Numbered from the stretch's first letter, positions 11,583 through 24,416 are shown. The stretch is 64,000 nucleotides of DNA from Panonychus citri (GCF_014898815.1 NW_026515433.1:890501-954500); one strand, 5' to 3'. Numbers and translations are program-made. Notes: generated from the sequence alone by a model not told the origin.

Positions 11583-14500
11583 GATAACTGAATTAACACT
11601 TTGTAATCAAACTTCAATCAAGATAATTAGAGTTGTGATGTTGGCAAATTAAGATATTTAATTAACAATGAAAGCAAAGATGATTAAAATCAAGATCGAA
11701 ACATAAACAATTAAACAAATACGATGCTAGTTAAGAATCACAACCAAGACACAAAAATGTCCTCGGGAAGGTTTTAGGTGAATTGCGATCAATGATAATT
11801 AGTTAATTAACCAAGTTTTGTATTACCTCTTGAGATGAGATTCTTGATTTGATTGTTGACTTAGACACTGTAATTAGATATTAACCAAATCATGTAGTTT
11901 AAATAGGATAAGGGTTGATGAAAATCCCTCTGATTCAAACTGGTATACAACTGAATTGTTTTTAATTGTTGATAACAATTCGTGAGAAACATTAAACTAA
12001 TCAACAAATTAACAATTACACCAAGTTATTGACGATGTTGAATGATTATCGTTAATCATTTTCTGTGTGTTGTTTACCTGACTCACTAAATAAAGAAATT
12101 GAAAAGTAAAATTAACAATCAAATCTATCATCAACTTACCGTTATGATGATTACAATTCAGACGTGATAGGAAATACTTTTTCATCCTTATTATCATCTT
12201 CATTCACTTTCTCCCACCTTCATCATCATTTTACTCTCTCTCATTATCCTCCTATCATCATCATCATCTCACAATTAAGAGTCTACAACAACCTGGAGGG
12301 AGAAATTATCAATCTCCGAGTATTTAATTTCATTGATTTATTAGTTTTTCGCCATTTAAATTGTTGTAACAATTTCCACTCGCATTTCCATCCCACCTCA
12401 GCATCTAAATCCCACTTTGTCATCTGATTCATTGATTTTTCTGAATAAACGCCGATGTTTTTTTCATGTTTTCTTGGTTAATTGTTTGTAGATTTTACGC
12501 TTCAAATTGATTGTATTTTTCTCTTGATTTAATCAAAACGATTATACTGATTATGATGATGATTATGAGCGACAGTAAATTAACCTAAAACCGCTGATTC
12601 ACAGGATTCATGGGCAAATTGTTGGTCGATTACTATGATGAAGGTAAAGTTAATTTACTTTTCCAGTGGTTAATCATCATGATTACGATTATCCCGAGTT
12701 GATTTCATTAATTCTGATTGTTTTTCTTTTTCTTTCTTCTTCTTTGATTGTTGAAGTTCATGGGAAAATTTTTGCTCTTTTTTCAATTGTCTACAATCAG
12801 TAAATCAACAATTAAATCAACAAATCATCGAGTGAATCAAATTAAAAGGTAACAAGTAAACTTTAATATTTTTTCAATGTTTTCCCTTGAAAATAATATT
12901 CAATTTACTTTGATGATTTCATTGAGCAAATCAATCAACTTGATTGATTTTCAATTAATCAACCTCACGGAAATGGATTAACTAATTACTCGAGAAAATT
13001 TAATCTTAACAATCAAAAAATCACAGGTTTAATCATCAAGACATCGCAATCAATTTATTGATTACAGTTAATCAAGATAACTTATTCTTGATGATCATTT
13101 AATCAATTTAAATTCTTGATTTAAGTTTTGGATTTTGATTAAATTTGATTACAGGGTAAAGATTACGATGGGTTAATTTGATTAAATCTTTTACGACATT
13201 GACCCAAATTGAAAGGGTTAATCAAGTTATTTTTTCATCACAATTAAGAAATCTGGTTAAGGGTAAATCAACGATTTGATTATTGTTTATTAAAAGTTTT
13301 ACTATTGATCATATTTGCCTTTAATTGTCGTGTCCATTTAATTGTGGTTAATCATTTTATTTATAAATTGTTGTTCATGCAAAGGGATTGTCTTAATTGT
13401 TACAAATGAACTTGTATTGTGATTAAAGTTTTTTTTATCATTTTTAATTGTCTCATCTGATTTACTAATAGTTATTTGATCATGAAATTTGAGGATTTTA
13501 ACAATTTTATAAATTAAAGTTAATTGTGATTCGGTTAATTATCCACTATTCAGATGATGATTAAAATTGTTTTAATTTTCTCATCACAATTAAAAATGCA
13601 ACTAAGCAATTGTGTCTCTTGAAATTAAGAAATCAAATCAAGGTTTATATTTTCATAATTGATTAACTTTTACAATTTAAATCAAACGGAAACAGGATTA
13701 TAATTAGAGTGTCAGTTGACAATTAAAATTGTAAACTAACTATTTCTATAAGCTGATAAGCTAATTATTGATCACAATTAGTTGAGTAAAACAATTAGTT
13801 AACTAATTAAAATATTACGGAAATTGACCTCAAGTCAAGATGATCATTTAATCAATCTTTTTATAAGGTTGTTGATTAAATGATTAACTGATTGTCGAGA
13901 TGATTAAAGAAAAGGATTAACATTTTCTCAATGACATTGACCCAAAAAAACAGCAAAAGCTTAAGAGGTTAATTTGTAATCGTCAATTAAATTAATCGTT
14001 AATCAGTAAAATCAAGGTAAGAATTCAAAACTAATATGATGTAAATTTGTTTCTTGATTGTTAATCACAATGAATACGAATGAAAACACAATCAAGATAA
14101 TTGCTGTCTACAATTTAATTGATTAAATGGTTAGATCATCAAAGAGAAACGTGTTTAATGCAAACAGAATGACAATTAACCACAACAATTAATTATGATC
14201 AAATTGATAAATTTCACCAATTTTGATAAGCTAATTGTATCTATTGATGATCTCCTATTGTAAGATATTCAGTTAACTAAATGATAATCAACTTTAATCA
14301 CTCAAGTTAATCATTATACTAATATTGATCAGTTACTTGTCTCTAAATTGTAAATATTTGATTAACGCTCAAAACTAATCTGATGCAATTGGATAACTAG
14401 ACATAATTGATTTAATTAAATTGTTCATTTGATGAAAAAAAAGTTAACGGTTGTATTGATTTACTTAATTGTTGTTGACAAAAAATTACAAAGTTATTGA

Positions 14501-15527
14501 TTATGTTTCGGTTGATTGAATTAAAACAATCACTTGAAATTGATTAAAACTTCAATAAACCGTGAAAATCAAATTAATCATTTCATTGAAAAATCAAGAC
14601 AATTAAATAAAAGTTATAATTACCATCAAGTTTCCGTTGATGTTTTTATGTTCCCGTCGCAATTAACTTAATTGTTGTTGTTTTCTATTCCTTATTGACA
14701 ATGAAAACATAAAATCTGATCAAAATTTTTTCAATCAATTTAAAAATCTTCAGCAATTAACTACGATTATGAAAAGCATTTAATTTAATTCACTCAACAA
14801 CTAAACTTAATTTAATCTTCAATGTTTACATTTGAAATAATTAAAAGCTAATCAATTAAAACAATCAAGTAAGTTGATTGTTCAAATTAACTCGGTAATT
14901 TGAGTAATGTTATTAATTGTGTTCAAAATTTAATTAATTCTGATTCTATTGATAACTTTTACCAATGAAAAAATCTGATAATCATTTGTTGATTGTTGAC
15001 CTTTGAACATAATCAATTGATTGTCTTCATTTGGTCCAACTTGGTAAACACAAATTAACCAAAAATGATAATGTTGCTTGAGTAACAATTAAGTCAAATT
15101 GATTAGTTAAGGAAATTAATCAATCCATTGATCAAAGTAATTAAACAACAGCGATGATCAAAACAAATTGTTGACATGTTAGAATTGAAGAGATTAGTTG
15201 AGATTCTGATTGTAATTAAAGTGATACACTGATGATAATTACACAATTGTTTACATTGATTACGATCAAATCTTAGCAATTAAAATAACAATCGAAAAGC
15301 TCAAATTAAAATTAACTTTTTCTCTTTCTTTTTTACTTTCTTTTCATCCAACCCTTCAATTGAAACCTGTTCCTAATCATCATCGTCGTCATCAAGTTTC
15401 ATTAAATTTATTTTTTCAAATCATTTCAAGGTATTGAGTTTAGTTTGAATTAGTCGACAATTAAAGTGACAATCAAGTGGATTATTTGAAATAGTGTTTA
15501 AGTTTTATCGATTGTGATTAGTTAGTA
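11583..15527. other. 4-kb shared upstream region of the two Kir genes
   Basis: Very AT-rich, dense in CAATTA/TAATTG and TTGATTA/TAATCAA words. It shows no extension of the flanking inverted repeat and no coding region I can support. It must contain both divergent Kir promoters and possibly 5' non-coding exons. A pyrimidine/CATC-rich tract at about 15345-15400 precedes copy B by 130-180 bp, and a CATC-rich stretch lies at about 12180-12270. The open frame at 12164-12427 is low-complexity and not supported. Confidence 0.5.
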
Positions 15528-17135
15528 ATGGAAACAGTTATCGAACAAGATAAATGGCGGGAAGTGGCTTCATCCGATTGCAAATTATTATCCTCATCAA
15601 CGATAATTGATATTTCGAATGGTTTAAATGAAGGTAATTTAATTAACAGCAATCAAACACCACAATCAACAGTGACCACTGAATATGGTAAACAATTAAC
15701 GTACAGATTTAAATCACAAAATGCCTTCACAAACTCTGCCGATGTTTATACAAATTTGAATACTTTTAATAATCAATCGACATTTAATACCAATCACCAC
15801 AATCACAACCATAGTCACACTAGTGGGAATACTAATACGAATAACAATAATAGTGGAGGAAATGGAAATGGAATAAAAAGTAAATCGTCGAAAATATTTC
15901 CTGGTCGAATTCGAAAACGAGTAGTTCTAAAAAATGGTTCGGTAAATTTATCGAAAGAAAGAGTCGAAAAGCGATCACAAAGATATTTACAAGATACTTT
16001 TACGACGATGGTGGACATTCAATGGCGATGGAATCTGTTGGTGTTTAGTATGGGGTTTCTATTGAGTTGGTTGGGATTCGCTGTGATTTGGTATTTGATT
16101 GCTTATGCTCATGGAGATATGGACGGAGTTATACCGGGTGGAGGTGGTGGAGGAGGTGGTGGAAGTGGAAGTGGAGATAAACCAAAGTGTGTAAATGGAG
16201 TTGAATCTTTTGCAACTGCTTTTCTTTTCTCTATTGAGACTCAACATACAATCGGATATGGAAGTCGTTACACTAACGAGGAATGTCCTGAGGCGATTTT
16301 CGTTATGTGTGTCCAATCGATAACTGGAGTTATGATTCAATGTTTTGTGGTTGGTTTTGTTTTCGCTAAATTATCTCGACCCAAGAAAAGATCTCAAACG
16401 TTAATGTTCAGTCGAAATGCTTGTATTTGTCTTCGAGATGGAAAATTGTGTCTAATGTTTAGACTTGGTGATGTTCGTAATCGATCTCATATTATCGGTG
16501 CTTCCATTTCAGCTTTGGTTATAGATCGTAAGGTGACATCGGAAGGAGAAGTGGTTCCTTATTATCATAATCGAGTTGAGGTTAAATTTGACAATAGTGA
16601 TTCTAATGTTTTCCTTGTTTGGCCTGCGACCATTGTGCATGAAGTAGATTCGAGTTCTCCTTTTTATTCAATGTCGGCTGATAGTTTGGTTCGAGAACGT
16701 TTTGAGATTGTTGTTATTCTGGAGGGAACAATTGAATCAACAGGTCAATCGATTCAAGCTCGAACTTCTTACCTTCCCTGTGAAATATTGTGGGGCCATC
16801 GATTTGAACAGATGATTGGTTATCGTAAAGATACTGGACAATATCGAGTCGATTATTCAAAATTCAACAACACTTATGAAATCGATACACCAACATCATC
16901 AGCTAAAGATTATTATGAATCATTAAAATATATTCAAGATAAATTGAGTCCCAACTCTTTCCTACCAACTGATCATCACCAAATCATCAATGATCACAAA
17001 ACAATCAAGGATCACAAACAAATACAATTAACTAAACATTTGAAAACTTCTTCGAGTCTTAGTTTGTTTCAATTTCGATTGCCAATTCGACTTCCTTCAT
17101 ATGCTAAATCACTTGTAAAATATGATTCAAGTTAA
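15528..17135 (+). CDS. Irk: Inward-rectifier potassium channel, copy B
   Basis: Kir channel of 535 residues in one exon, head-to-head with copy A. Residues about 20-464 repeat copy A, including TM1, the GYG filter, TM2 with the same Gln and the RPKKR lipid site. I see only one residue change in the Asn-rich N-terminus and a two-residue-shorter Gly/Ser turret. The first 19 residues (METVIEQDKW..) and the last about 70 (SLKYIQDKLSP.. to SLVKYDSS) are unrelated or only faintly related to copy A. The two genes should therefore make channels with the same pore and gate but different cytoplasmic ends, which is where trafficking and scaffold signals usually lie (inference). Divergent ends around a near-identical core suggest gene conversion between older duplicates. 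Confidence 0.94.
   Translation: METVIEQDKWREVASSDCKLLSSSTIIDISNGLNEGNLINSNQTPQSTVTTEYGKQLTYRFKSQNAFTNSADVYTNLNTFNNQSTFNTNHHNHNHSHTSGNTNTNNNNSGGNGNGIKSKSSKIFPGRIRKRVVLKNGSVNLSKERVEKRSQRYLQDTFTTMVDIQWRWNLLVFSMGFLLSWLGFAVIWYLIAYAHGDMDGVIPGGGGGGGGGSGSGDKPKCVNGVESFATAFLFSIETQHTIGYGSRYTNEECPEAIFVMCVQSITGVMIQCFVVGFVFAKLSRPKKRSQTLMFSRNACICLRDGKLCLMFRLGDVRNRSHIIGASISALVIDRKVTSEGEVVPYYHNRVEVKFDNSDSNVFLVWPATIVHEVDSSSPFYSMSADSLVRERFEIVVILEGTIESTGQSIQARTSYLPCEILWGHRFEQMIGYRKDTGQYRVDYSKFNNTYEIDTPTSSAKDYYESLKYIQDKLSPNSFLPTDHHQIINDHKTIKDHKQIQLTKHLKTSSSLSLFQFRLPIRLPSYAKSLVKYDSS
15585..16918 (+). repeat. Inverted-repeat arm B inside the Kir pair
   Basis: 1334-bp partner of the tract at 10195-11534. The 6-bp length difference equals the two missing turret codons. 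Flanks on both sides are unrelated to those of arm A. Confidence 0.9.
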
Positions 17136-18779
17136 TTGTCGCTAATCATTAGCACTATTTATTTATCATGTAAACACCTCAATCAATACTTGAATTAAAC
17201 TTAATAGACAATCAACTGATTATCAACTGATTGTTTGAAGAGCTCATATAGTCATTTTGTCAATTATCAACTCTTATTTTTTTTATCAATCAATGTAATA
17301 AATTAAGTCTCTTAATTACTGCTGTTTTTAATAATTTTTTATCCGCAATTATTAATCATTGTGATTACATTTGATTATAATCATACTAATAATTTAATGT
17401 TAATAAAATCGTTCAAGTTGATCAGTTCAATGTTTCTAGTTGATTGATCTACAGAGTGATTGTCATAAGCAATTTAATTGATTTTAATAACCACAATCTT
17501 TTCCGTCAATGATTAAGAAAATTTTCCCAATAATTGGTGAAAAAACTAATAACCGGTAATTAATATATCGTAACTTGGAAACTTTGTAATAGTTTTTTGA
17601 ATTACCAGATTTGTGTCTTTTAATTGTTGCCAATGGATGAATCCACTATAATAAAACTTAAAGCTATTAGATGATTTTTGGACAACAATCAATTATTAAT
17701 ACTTTATAATCAAATGAAACGTTTCATTAAAACTTCATCCAAACAATTTAACGTCTAACGAAACGTTAATTTCCTTAAATTTACAAGGAGATGACATAAG
17801 ATCGTAATTGATTGTTTCTTATGAGATTCAGTGAATTCATGACCATCATTTTATTTAATTAATCGTTGGACTGGTCATTGATGATTAAACATCGAAATTA
17901 TAGGGGAGGCAATTTACGCAAATCTCTGCGATCACAAATACTTTCTGTTAGTACACGTTCTTGAAAAGTTTTCAACGAAAACTATAACACTATCAACATG
18001 AATTGAATTGAAAAAAAATCGAATTAGTTGTAGGAAAGACCAACAGGTGGCGACGAAAAACGTAAACAAAGAAAAAAAATCTTTGTTTATGTTTTCATTT
18101 GAATCTCTTTGTGTTTTAATCTTTGGTCAATTGTTTTTCCAATTAAAAGGTCAAATTAATTAATTGTCTGTGTTGTTAATAAAACGAATTGTTTGATCAA
18201 CTGTGAATTTATCAACTCTAAGGATGGAATTGGTTAGTTACAATCAACGATGAGTTTCTGTTGAAAGGTAATCACTTGACAACTTGAGATAAAAATGTAA
18301 ACAATAACAACATCTGATCATCAGTTTGTTGTTCATTTTTTGATCAATTATCAAGGTTTTTCTTATCAAATGAGTGTAAATTAATTTCTTTTTTTAATTA
18401 TTTGTTATTTGCATTGATTTTTAAATTCTATTAATATCCAGAGTATGACCTATGTAATTAGGTAAGTTAAATGTAGAAATGAATAGAAAACAATTGATTC
18501 TTTTGGTGGAGATGAAGAAAATATTCATTAAGCCTAAGCCATTTTTTAGTAATTTTGTTGTTTTTTGTTTTTTGTTTTTTTTTTATTTTCTCCAATTTAG
18601 TTTTCCAATCTAATGGATTTCCAGTGATTCCAATGGACTGATCTAGATTGCAACCAAAAGACTATAAACTATAAGTTAATTTCATCATTTGTTTTGTGTT
18701 TTGTGTTTTAAGTTAATTTGTGATAAACGAAGGACAAAGTGATTGGTGATTAATTAATTGCCAACAATCAACCATCAAA
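17136..18779. other. Spacer: Kir B 3' end and ATG2 promoter
   Basis: AT-rich, nothing coding. CAGGTGGCGACG at 18044-18055 is a GC-rich island about 725 bp before the ATG2 start and looks like a CTCF/YY1-type word. A T-rich run lies near 18555-18585. Confidence 0.5.
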
Positions 18780-21700
18780 ATGGAAGCCACTCTTCGGGCT
18801 TTTTTAAACATTTTCCCTGAGAAAATGAAAAAACGGACAATCTGGTATCTTTTTGATAGATACTTGGGACACTTTTTAAGAGAGAAATTAACTCTCGATC
18901 AACTATCTATTGATTTGATTGATGGAAAAGGATGTATCAATGAGATCGATTTAGATGTTGACTCATTGAATGAAGAATTATCATTTTTACCTGTTAAATT
19001 TGTCGACGGTTGTTTCATTGAAGAGATATCAGTTTATGTTCCTTGGTCATCTCTGTTGACTGAATCGTGTTCACTTCAAATCAAAGGAGCAACAGTGATC
19101 TGTCAACTTGACCATGAACTTGACGGAAGGAACCAAATGGAGTCCGATTATTTAACTCGGTCCATCATGAGCAGTTCGATGCAATTGGCTGAGGAAATTG
19201 TGCAAACTAATCAAGAAGAAGATAAATTCGAGGGACTGGAAATATTCGCTCAGTTGATAGACTCAGTTCTCCGTCGAGTGGAACTGATTGCCATTGATAC
19301 TCGTTTTATCCTGCGAAGTAAAAGGAAACAACCACGAAATGCATCGACCATTAAGATGAACAAAGGAAGTGACGACTATTGTGATTTGGAGATTCGAGTG
19401 GCTCATTTAAGGTGTCGAGAGAATGTTAAAGAAGAGGAGGAAGACGAGGAGAAAGAGAAAGAAAATGTCAACATGGCTCCGAAAAGGATTCGAAAGAAAC
19501 TGGACATTACCGATATCGAAATCTTATTGGATGGAGACACGATATGTACACTTAAAGATACTCATGTGATGGAAGTGAATGTAAAAGACTCTGCGTGCGC
19601 CATCCAAGTGCATTTGGCTTCCATTTTAACGGGAATTTTAAAAAAGAATCAAATAAATGAGCTTATCAACATCGCGAGTCCCAAAGAATCTGGTCAAGAA
19701 TATGAAAGTTTCCATAGACAAGGAGAGAAGGCGATGACCGCCCTGGACTATGCTCGAATAGAACAACAATTACGAATGGATTCTGCTCGATTCCATTTGG
19801 GTTCGTCTCGGAACAACCTGTTGGGTGGATTCGCAGGCGAATCTTGTAGTGCCTGGACAAGTGGTGGGGAAACTTTCGAGTCGTGTCAGACCACAGCCTT
19901 CATGCCAATAGACTATTCGAATAGTCGTCGAAACTGTGAGACAAAAGACACAAAGAGTTTTAATTGTGCAATCAAATTACCAGGAATCGCCGTTTGTTTG
20001 GTTGGATCAAACTACTTGGGCGAATGTAAAGAAATTAATCCGAAAGTGATGAGTTTGCATGAAATTAACTGTTCCCTCGATGAAATGATTACTTGTTACC
20101 ATTTAAGGTTAATCACTGTTCCAATTCATATTAATCTTGATTCTTCTGGTTGGAAGATAAATTCTGGTGACATTTGGATCGGTGAACGGAACCAAAGAGG
20201 TTTGTGTCCACTAATTTGGACAGAGCCCCGGACACTGGTCAGTAGTGGACCAGAAAATGTCCATCAACAATTTGGACTGCCCATCAAATCTTCAAATGAT
20301 CAAGATCTTAGTTTCTCTTGTATAATAACAAATGAAAAGATTGAAATTGGGACGAAACATTTAACCAATTTGATTGTTGATCCAACGCTTTTGGAAAGGA
20401 TCGAGAGATATTTGCCTTGGATTTCCGATGGATCAGGATCATCGGATCGATTGTCGATTGGAATTGTGTGTCCAGAGATTCGAAGTAAATTGTTGATTCC
20501 TGTTGCCGATTTACGAGACGAAAGACCAAGAGAATCAGAGTTGCGTCCATTTTGGATTGAACTGGATGGAAATGATTTGGAAGTGATGATAAATGAAACA
20601 AGTACCGATGTGACACTTAGTAGGTTGGTTGTTTCCATTGGTGATAAATTATCGGGAAGTAAAGAGATCGGCCGAATGAGTAGCGAAGGGTCGGAAGCGA
20701 TTCGTTTTAGTATCAAAAAAGGTGCCGATACCTCGAGATTTGTCGAGTCGCGAAATGTCCAAGATCTTCTCGAAGCGGCCAACATGACCGAGTCTATTTT
20801 TATATGTACAAAAGCACAAGCGACACCCGAAACTCCGTTTCAAGTGAAGACAAAGATTGTTCGAAGTGAGAAAAAAGCAGATGCCAAGACCTTTGTTCCC
20901 AATAATCTGAACAATTCACGAGGTTATTTCGAAACATGTAAATCGTTCACCCAACTGCAGGTGGAATTGTCCGCCGACAATGTGACCATGTACTTTGAGA
21001 GTAAAGAGCAAATCGATCTGCTTTATAATGCACTGGGAAATGATCTCGCTCTTTGGACTCCAAACAGCGACATCTCGATCCGATCTGGAGGACGAGAATG
21101 TCCACCAAGCACCAAATACTTTCCTTGTGGAACTGGAATGAGCGACTCAATCGAATCCGAGTCTTCATTCCACTCGATCGGTGGCTCTTCGTCCAATCAA
21201 CACCTTCACAATTTAGTCACTTGTTTACTTCGCTGTGATACTCTTAGAGTGACCATTGGTGACCATTTGATAAACAGTTGTAATGTTTTCATCGGGTTGA
21301 CCTTTGGTCTAGAAGATGACACTTGCAATGTGATCTCGATCCATGGACTGGGTGTTTGTTGGTCCTACAATGGGGAGAAAGTGATTGACAGCAATCACCT
21401 TTGTCAGAAAGCGAGTTCACTGGACTTGACATTCGAGATCGACAAGAAAAATGTGCCAGTGTCCAAGTCAATAACCGTTGCCATCAAATTGTCGGAAGCG
21501 ATTTTGTTCAAAACTTGGCCAGAGATTTTCGTCGATTTCTGGAACTTGGTGAATGTCACCAATGAGGAGGTTCTCGGTTACACTCCACCCAAGATTCAGA
21601 CTGAACTTCACACAAGTATAGTGAACGGAGCGATCGCCTATGGAAGTGACAATGTCCCTGCTCCACCTCGACCAGTTTTAATCACTTTCGACGGGATCAC

Positions 21701-24416
21701 AGTGACGGCGATGGTGGTTGAAGATACAAGTGACACTTTGCTGAGATTCATCATTGAAGCTGCTTTTACTTTAAGAAAATAGTTTATCATCTCAGTGCCT
21801 AAGTAATTACGTTTGCATAATCGACTCTGGATTGATCGACATGAGCCTTAAATTGTGTGAGGCGAATAGGATTGTGTTCAAAGCGATGAACAACATGATA
21901 AATGTGAGAAGTTGTTCCGATTCATTGGCAGCACTTTGTCAATTGATCAACAATTTAATTAATCAAACAAATGAGACGAAAGGTGAAGATGATCCTCCAA
22001 GTTACTCGAAAGCCATTGGAATGAGAAAAGGATCGAATTGCGAATTGATGAAAAGTCATTTCGAAAGAAGCTAAAGATTGTCTCTGAATTGTCCAGGAAA
22101 GAAGGAGAAAAGACAGAAAAGGAGAGAGAAATAAAAGAAAGAAGGAAATAAGAAGAAAAGGACGAACAAAAGAAGAAAAGGAAAAGGAAAAGGACAAAGA
22201 AAAAGAAAAAGAAATCGACAGAGAAAAAGTCGAAAAAGGTTGGAGCAAACAAAAAGAACGAATCATGGCAACGATCGAAAATCCTGGACCAAGTACAAGT
22301 TCGGCAACTGGACTGAAAAAAGGAGAAATGACAGATTCTGGTTTCTGGTTATTAGGTGACGACGATATCGGCGCTGGAATCAAAGCGACCGATGATCCGA
22401 TCGTTAGAATCTTGAATCATGAACCGATCACAATCATGGAAGGATTTTTCACCCCAGGCAAACAAAAAGAACCCTCAGAACTTTTGAAATCTTTGGTCGC
22501 TCGATATTTCCTCGAGGAAATGACCTTGTGTATCAGTGTGTTTGGTGGTCGAGACTTTGAAGATGACCAAGGAGGAAACGACGGAGGAGAAGATGAAAAT
22601 CAGGTGGACGAGAAAGAGAAGGAAAAGGAAAAGGAAAAGAAGAAAAAGAGAGTAAATGTCGATTATGATGCTCGAAATCGAAGTGAGAACAAAGTGAGAT
22701 TCGTCAATGATCCTGAGAACGAAGATCCAATCCAAGTTTGGGAGAGTATAAATTTAGAAAAGGGATCGGATTTGATGGAAGCGACTTCATCTCGACCTGT
22801 GGTGGGTTTTTCTCATTGTAGAAAAACAAACGGCGGTCGATTGAGGAAAGACGATGTTTGTGTCCAGTTGCAATTGACCAAAGTTCGACTTCTTTTCGAC
22901 AAATTCAACGATTCATGTAATGTTTCATGGAGATGGTCATTGAATGTGAAGAAGGTCGAGATCCGTGACTGTTTGTCGGTGTCCAATATAAACAAGATGC
23001 TCTATGAGTACATTTCGGAAGATATTCCTCGTCGAAATGAGTCGAGCATGATCTCCATTAGAGCTAAAACATTCCGTAATCCAGTAGATTCTCACGAAGA
23101 ATGTGATCTGAGAGTCACATTGAAACCACTTCGAGTGAACATTGACCAAGATACAATAATGTTCCTATTTGAGTACTTCTCATCTCTCAAAAGTCTGTTG
23201 GATTCTCAAACTGTCCCGATCACTCCGACGTCTTCTGGTTCCAATACTCCGTCGCCTGTTTTTCCAATAAGCGAAAGAGACTTTAATGTCGACACTAATG
23301 TTCAAACGAACGACAATGAAATGAACGGACTAAACTCTGAAGATCCACTTGACTCGAAACCTTCATCTCTATTTGTAAAGTCCTTCGAATTCACATCAAC
23401 TGTTTTAATTCGTCTCGATTATCATGGGAAAAGAATTGACTTTGATCAAGTAAGTGATTAGTTATCAGTAGTTAGAAATTAGAAATTAGTAAAATTGAAT
23501 GTAATCTAATCTGTTTTATTCATCCTAATCCAGGGAACAATTCAAGGTCTTCTCATGGGTCTTGGACATTTGAATCATTCTGAACTTCACCTGAAAAAAC
23601 TTCACCAAAAACGTGGAATCCTTGGTGTTGATCGAGTTGTTCAATTCGCTTTGACCGAATGGTTCGAGGACATTAAAAGGAATCAAATTCCACGAATAAT
23701 TGGATCAATTGGACCATTGAACAGCGTTAGACAATTATGTAAGAATCGATCACATGGAATCAATTGAGTGAAAATTAATCTTTGCTTTTTTCTTTTCTTT
23801 GTATCAATAATCAAGTCCAAGGAGTAATTGATCTGTTTTGGATTCCGTTGATCAATATCGACGTGATAGACGCATTTTCCGTGGTATTCAACGAGGTGCA
23901 ACTTCGTTCTCATCATCAACAGCAACTGCGATGCTCGATCTTGCCAACAGGTAATGGAATCGATTTGATTGATTGAAGAAAATGAACAAATTAATCTAAT
24001 TTGATGTAATCTGTTTTTCTCTTAGACTTGTTCATGTGATCCAAGGAACTGCTCAATTCGCTCACGATGTTGTACTGACTCACAATCGATCTCCACAACA
24101 CAACATTCGAGGATCAGTGCCAACATCTCAACCTCGAGATCTTCGGGAAGGGGTCGCTTCCGCTTACACCGTGATGAGGGAAGGACTCAATGAGACTTAT
24201 CGTAATGTCGCAAATGTTGGTGCTCAATCCGATGGGGTGACCGAAACCGTTGGCGTTTTCATCGGCACTTTACCTTCAAACATTTTGCATCCGATAATCA
24301 AAGCAACTGAGGCAACATCGAATGTAATTGTTGGAATGAGAAATCAATTAACTCCCGAAGCGAGACAAGATGATCAATACAAATGGAAGACACGAATCAA
24401 CAATCAACAATTATAA
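18780..24416 (+). CDS. ATG2: Autophagy lipid-transfer protein ATG2, frame-broken in this sequence
   Basis: ATG2 is a rod-shaped bridge that moves lipids from ER to the growing autophagosome and also acts at lipid droplets. The chorein-type N-end (KKRTIWYLFDRYLGHFLREKL..), the middle (TLLRFIIEAAF, NYVCIIDSGLI, RSCSDSLAAL, LEEMTLCISVFGGRDF, RNINQD-like RVNIDQDTIMF), LDYHGKRIDFDQ and the C-end (LREGVASAYTVMREGL, ATSNVIVGMRNQ) follow the family order. Exons: 18780-23449, 23534-23738, 23816-23950, 24026-24416, about 1800 residues, near normal length. Frame breaks: an apparent extra base in AAAA 21776-21779; one or more unresolved shifts (or a missed intron) in the Glu/Lys-rich linker 22050-22150; and a missing base near 23849-23851, just before RRDRRIFRGIQRGATSF. 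No domain is lost. Either sequence errors or early decay fits. Confidence 0.9.
22085..22262 (+). repeat. Purine-rich Glu/Lys/Arg-coding tract in the ATG2 linker
   Basis: Almost pure A/G sequence encoding Lys/Glu/Arg runs. The ATG2 frame changes across it. The corresponding linker is variable in other ATG2 proteins, so the tract may tolerate length change. Antisense open frames here (about 21955-22383) are by-products. Confidence 0.6.

Noticed and set aside
12164..12427. 87-codon ORF upstream of Kir A
   Set aside because: His/Ser/Ile/Leu-rich translation of a CATC/AT-rich tract, without splice or family support.
10195..16918. Kir inverted repeat as a simple palindromic assembly artefact
   Set aside because: Flanks and both coding ends differ between arms, and the arms differ by a 6-bp indel and substitutions, which a mirrored read would not give. 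A chimeric join is not fully excluded.
20300..20843. Antisense ORFs of 64-161 codons within ATG2 exon 1
   Set aside because: They lie opposite strongly conserved ATG2 coding sequence, and no family is recognised.
21955..22383. Phe/Ser/Leu-rich antisense ORFs
   Set aside because: Reverse complement of the Glu/Lys-coding purine tract; hydrophobic only by codon complement.
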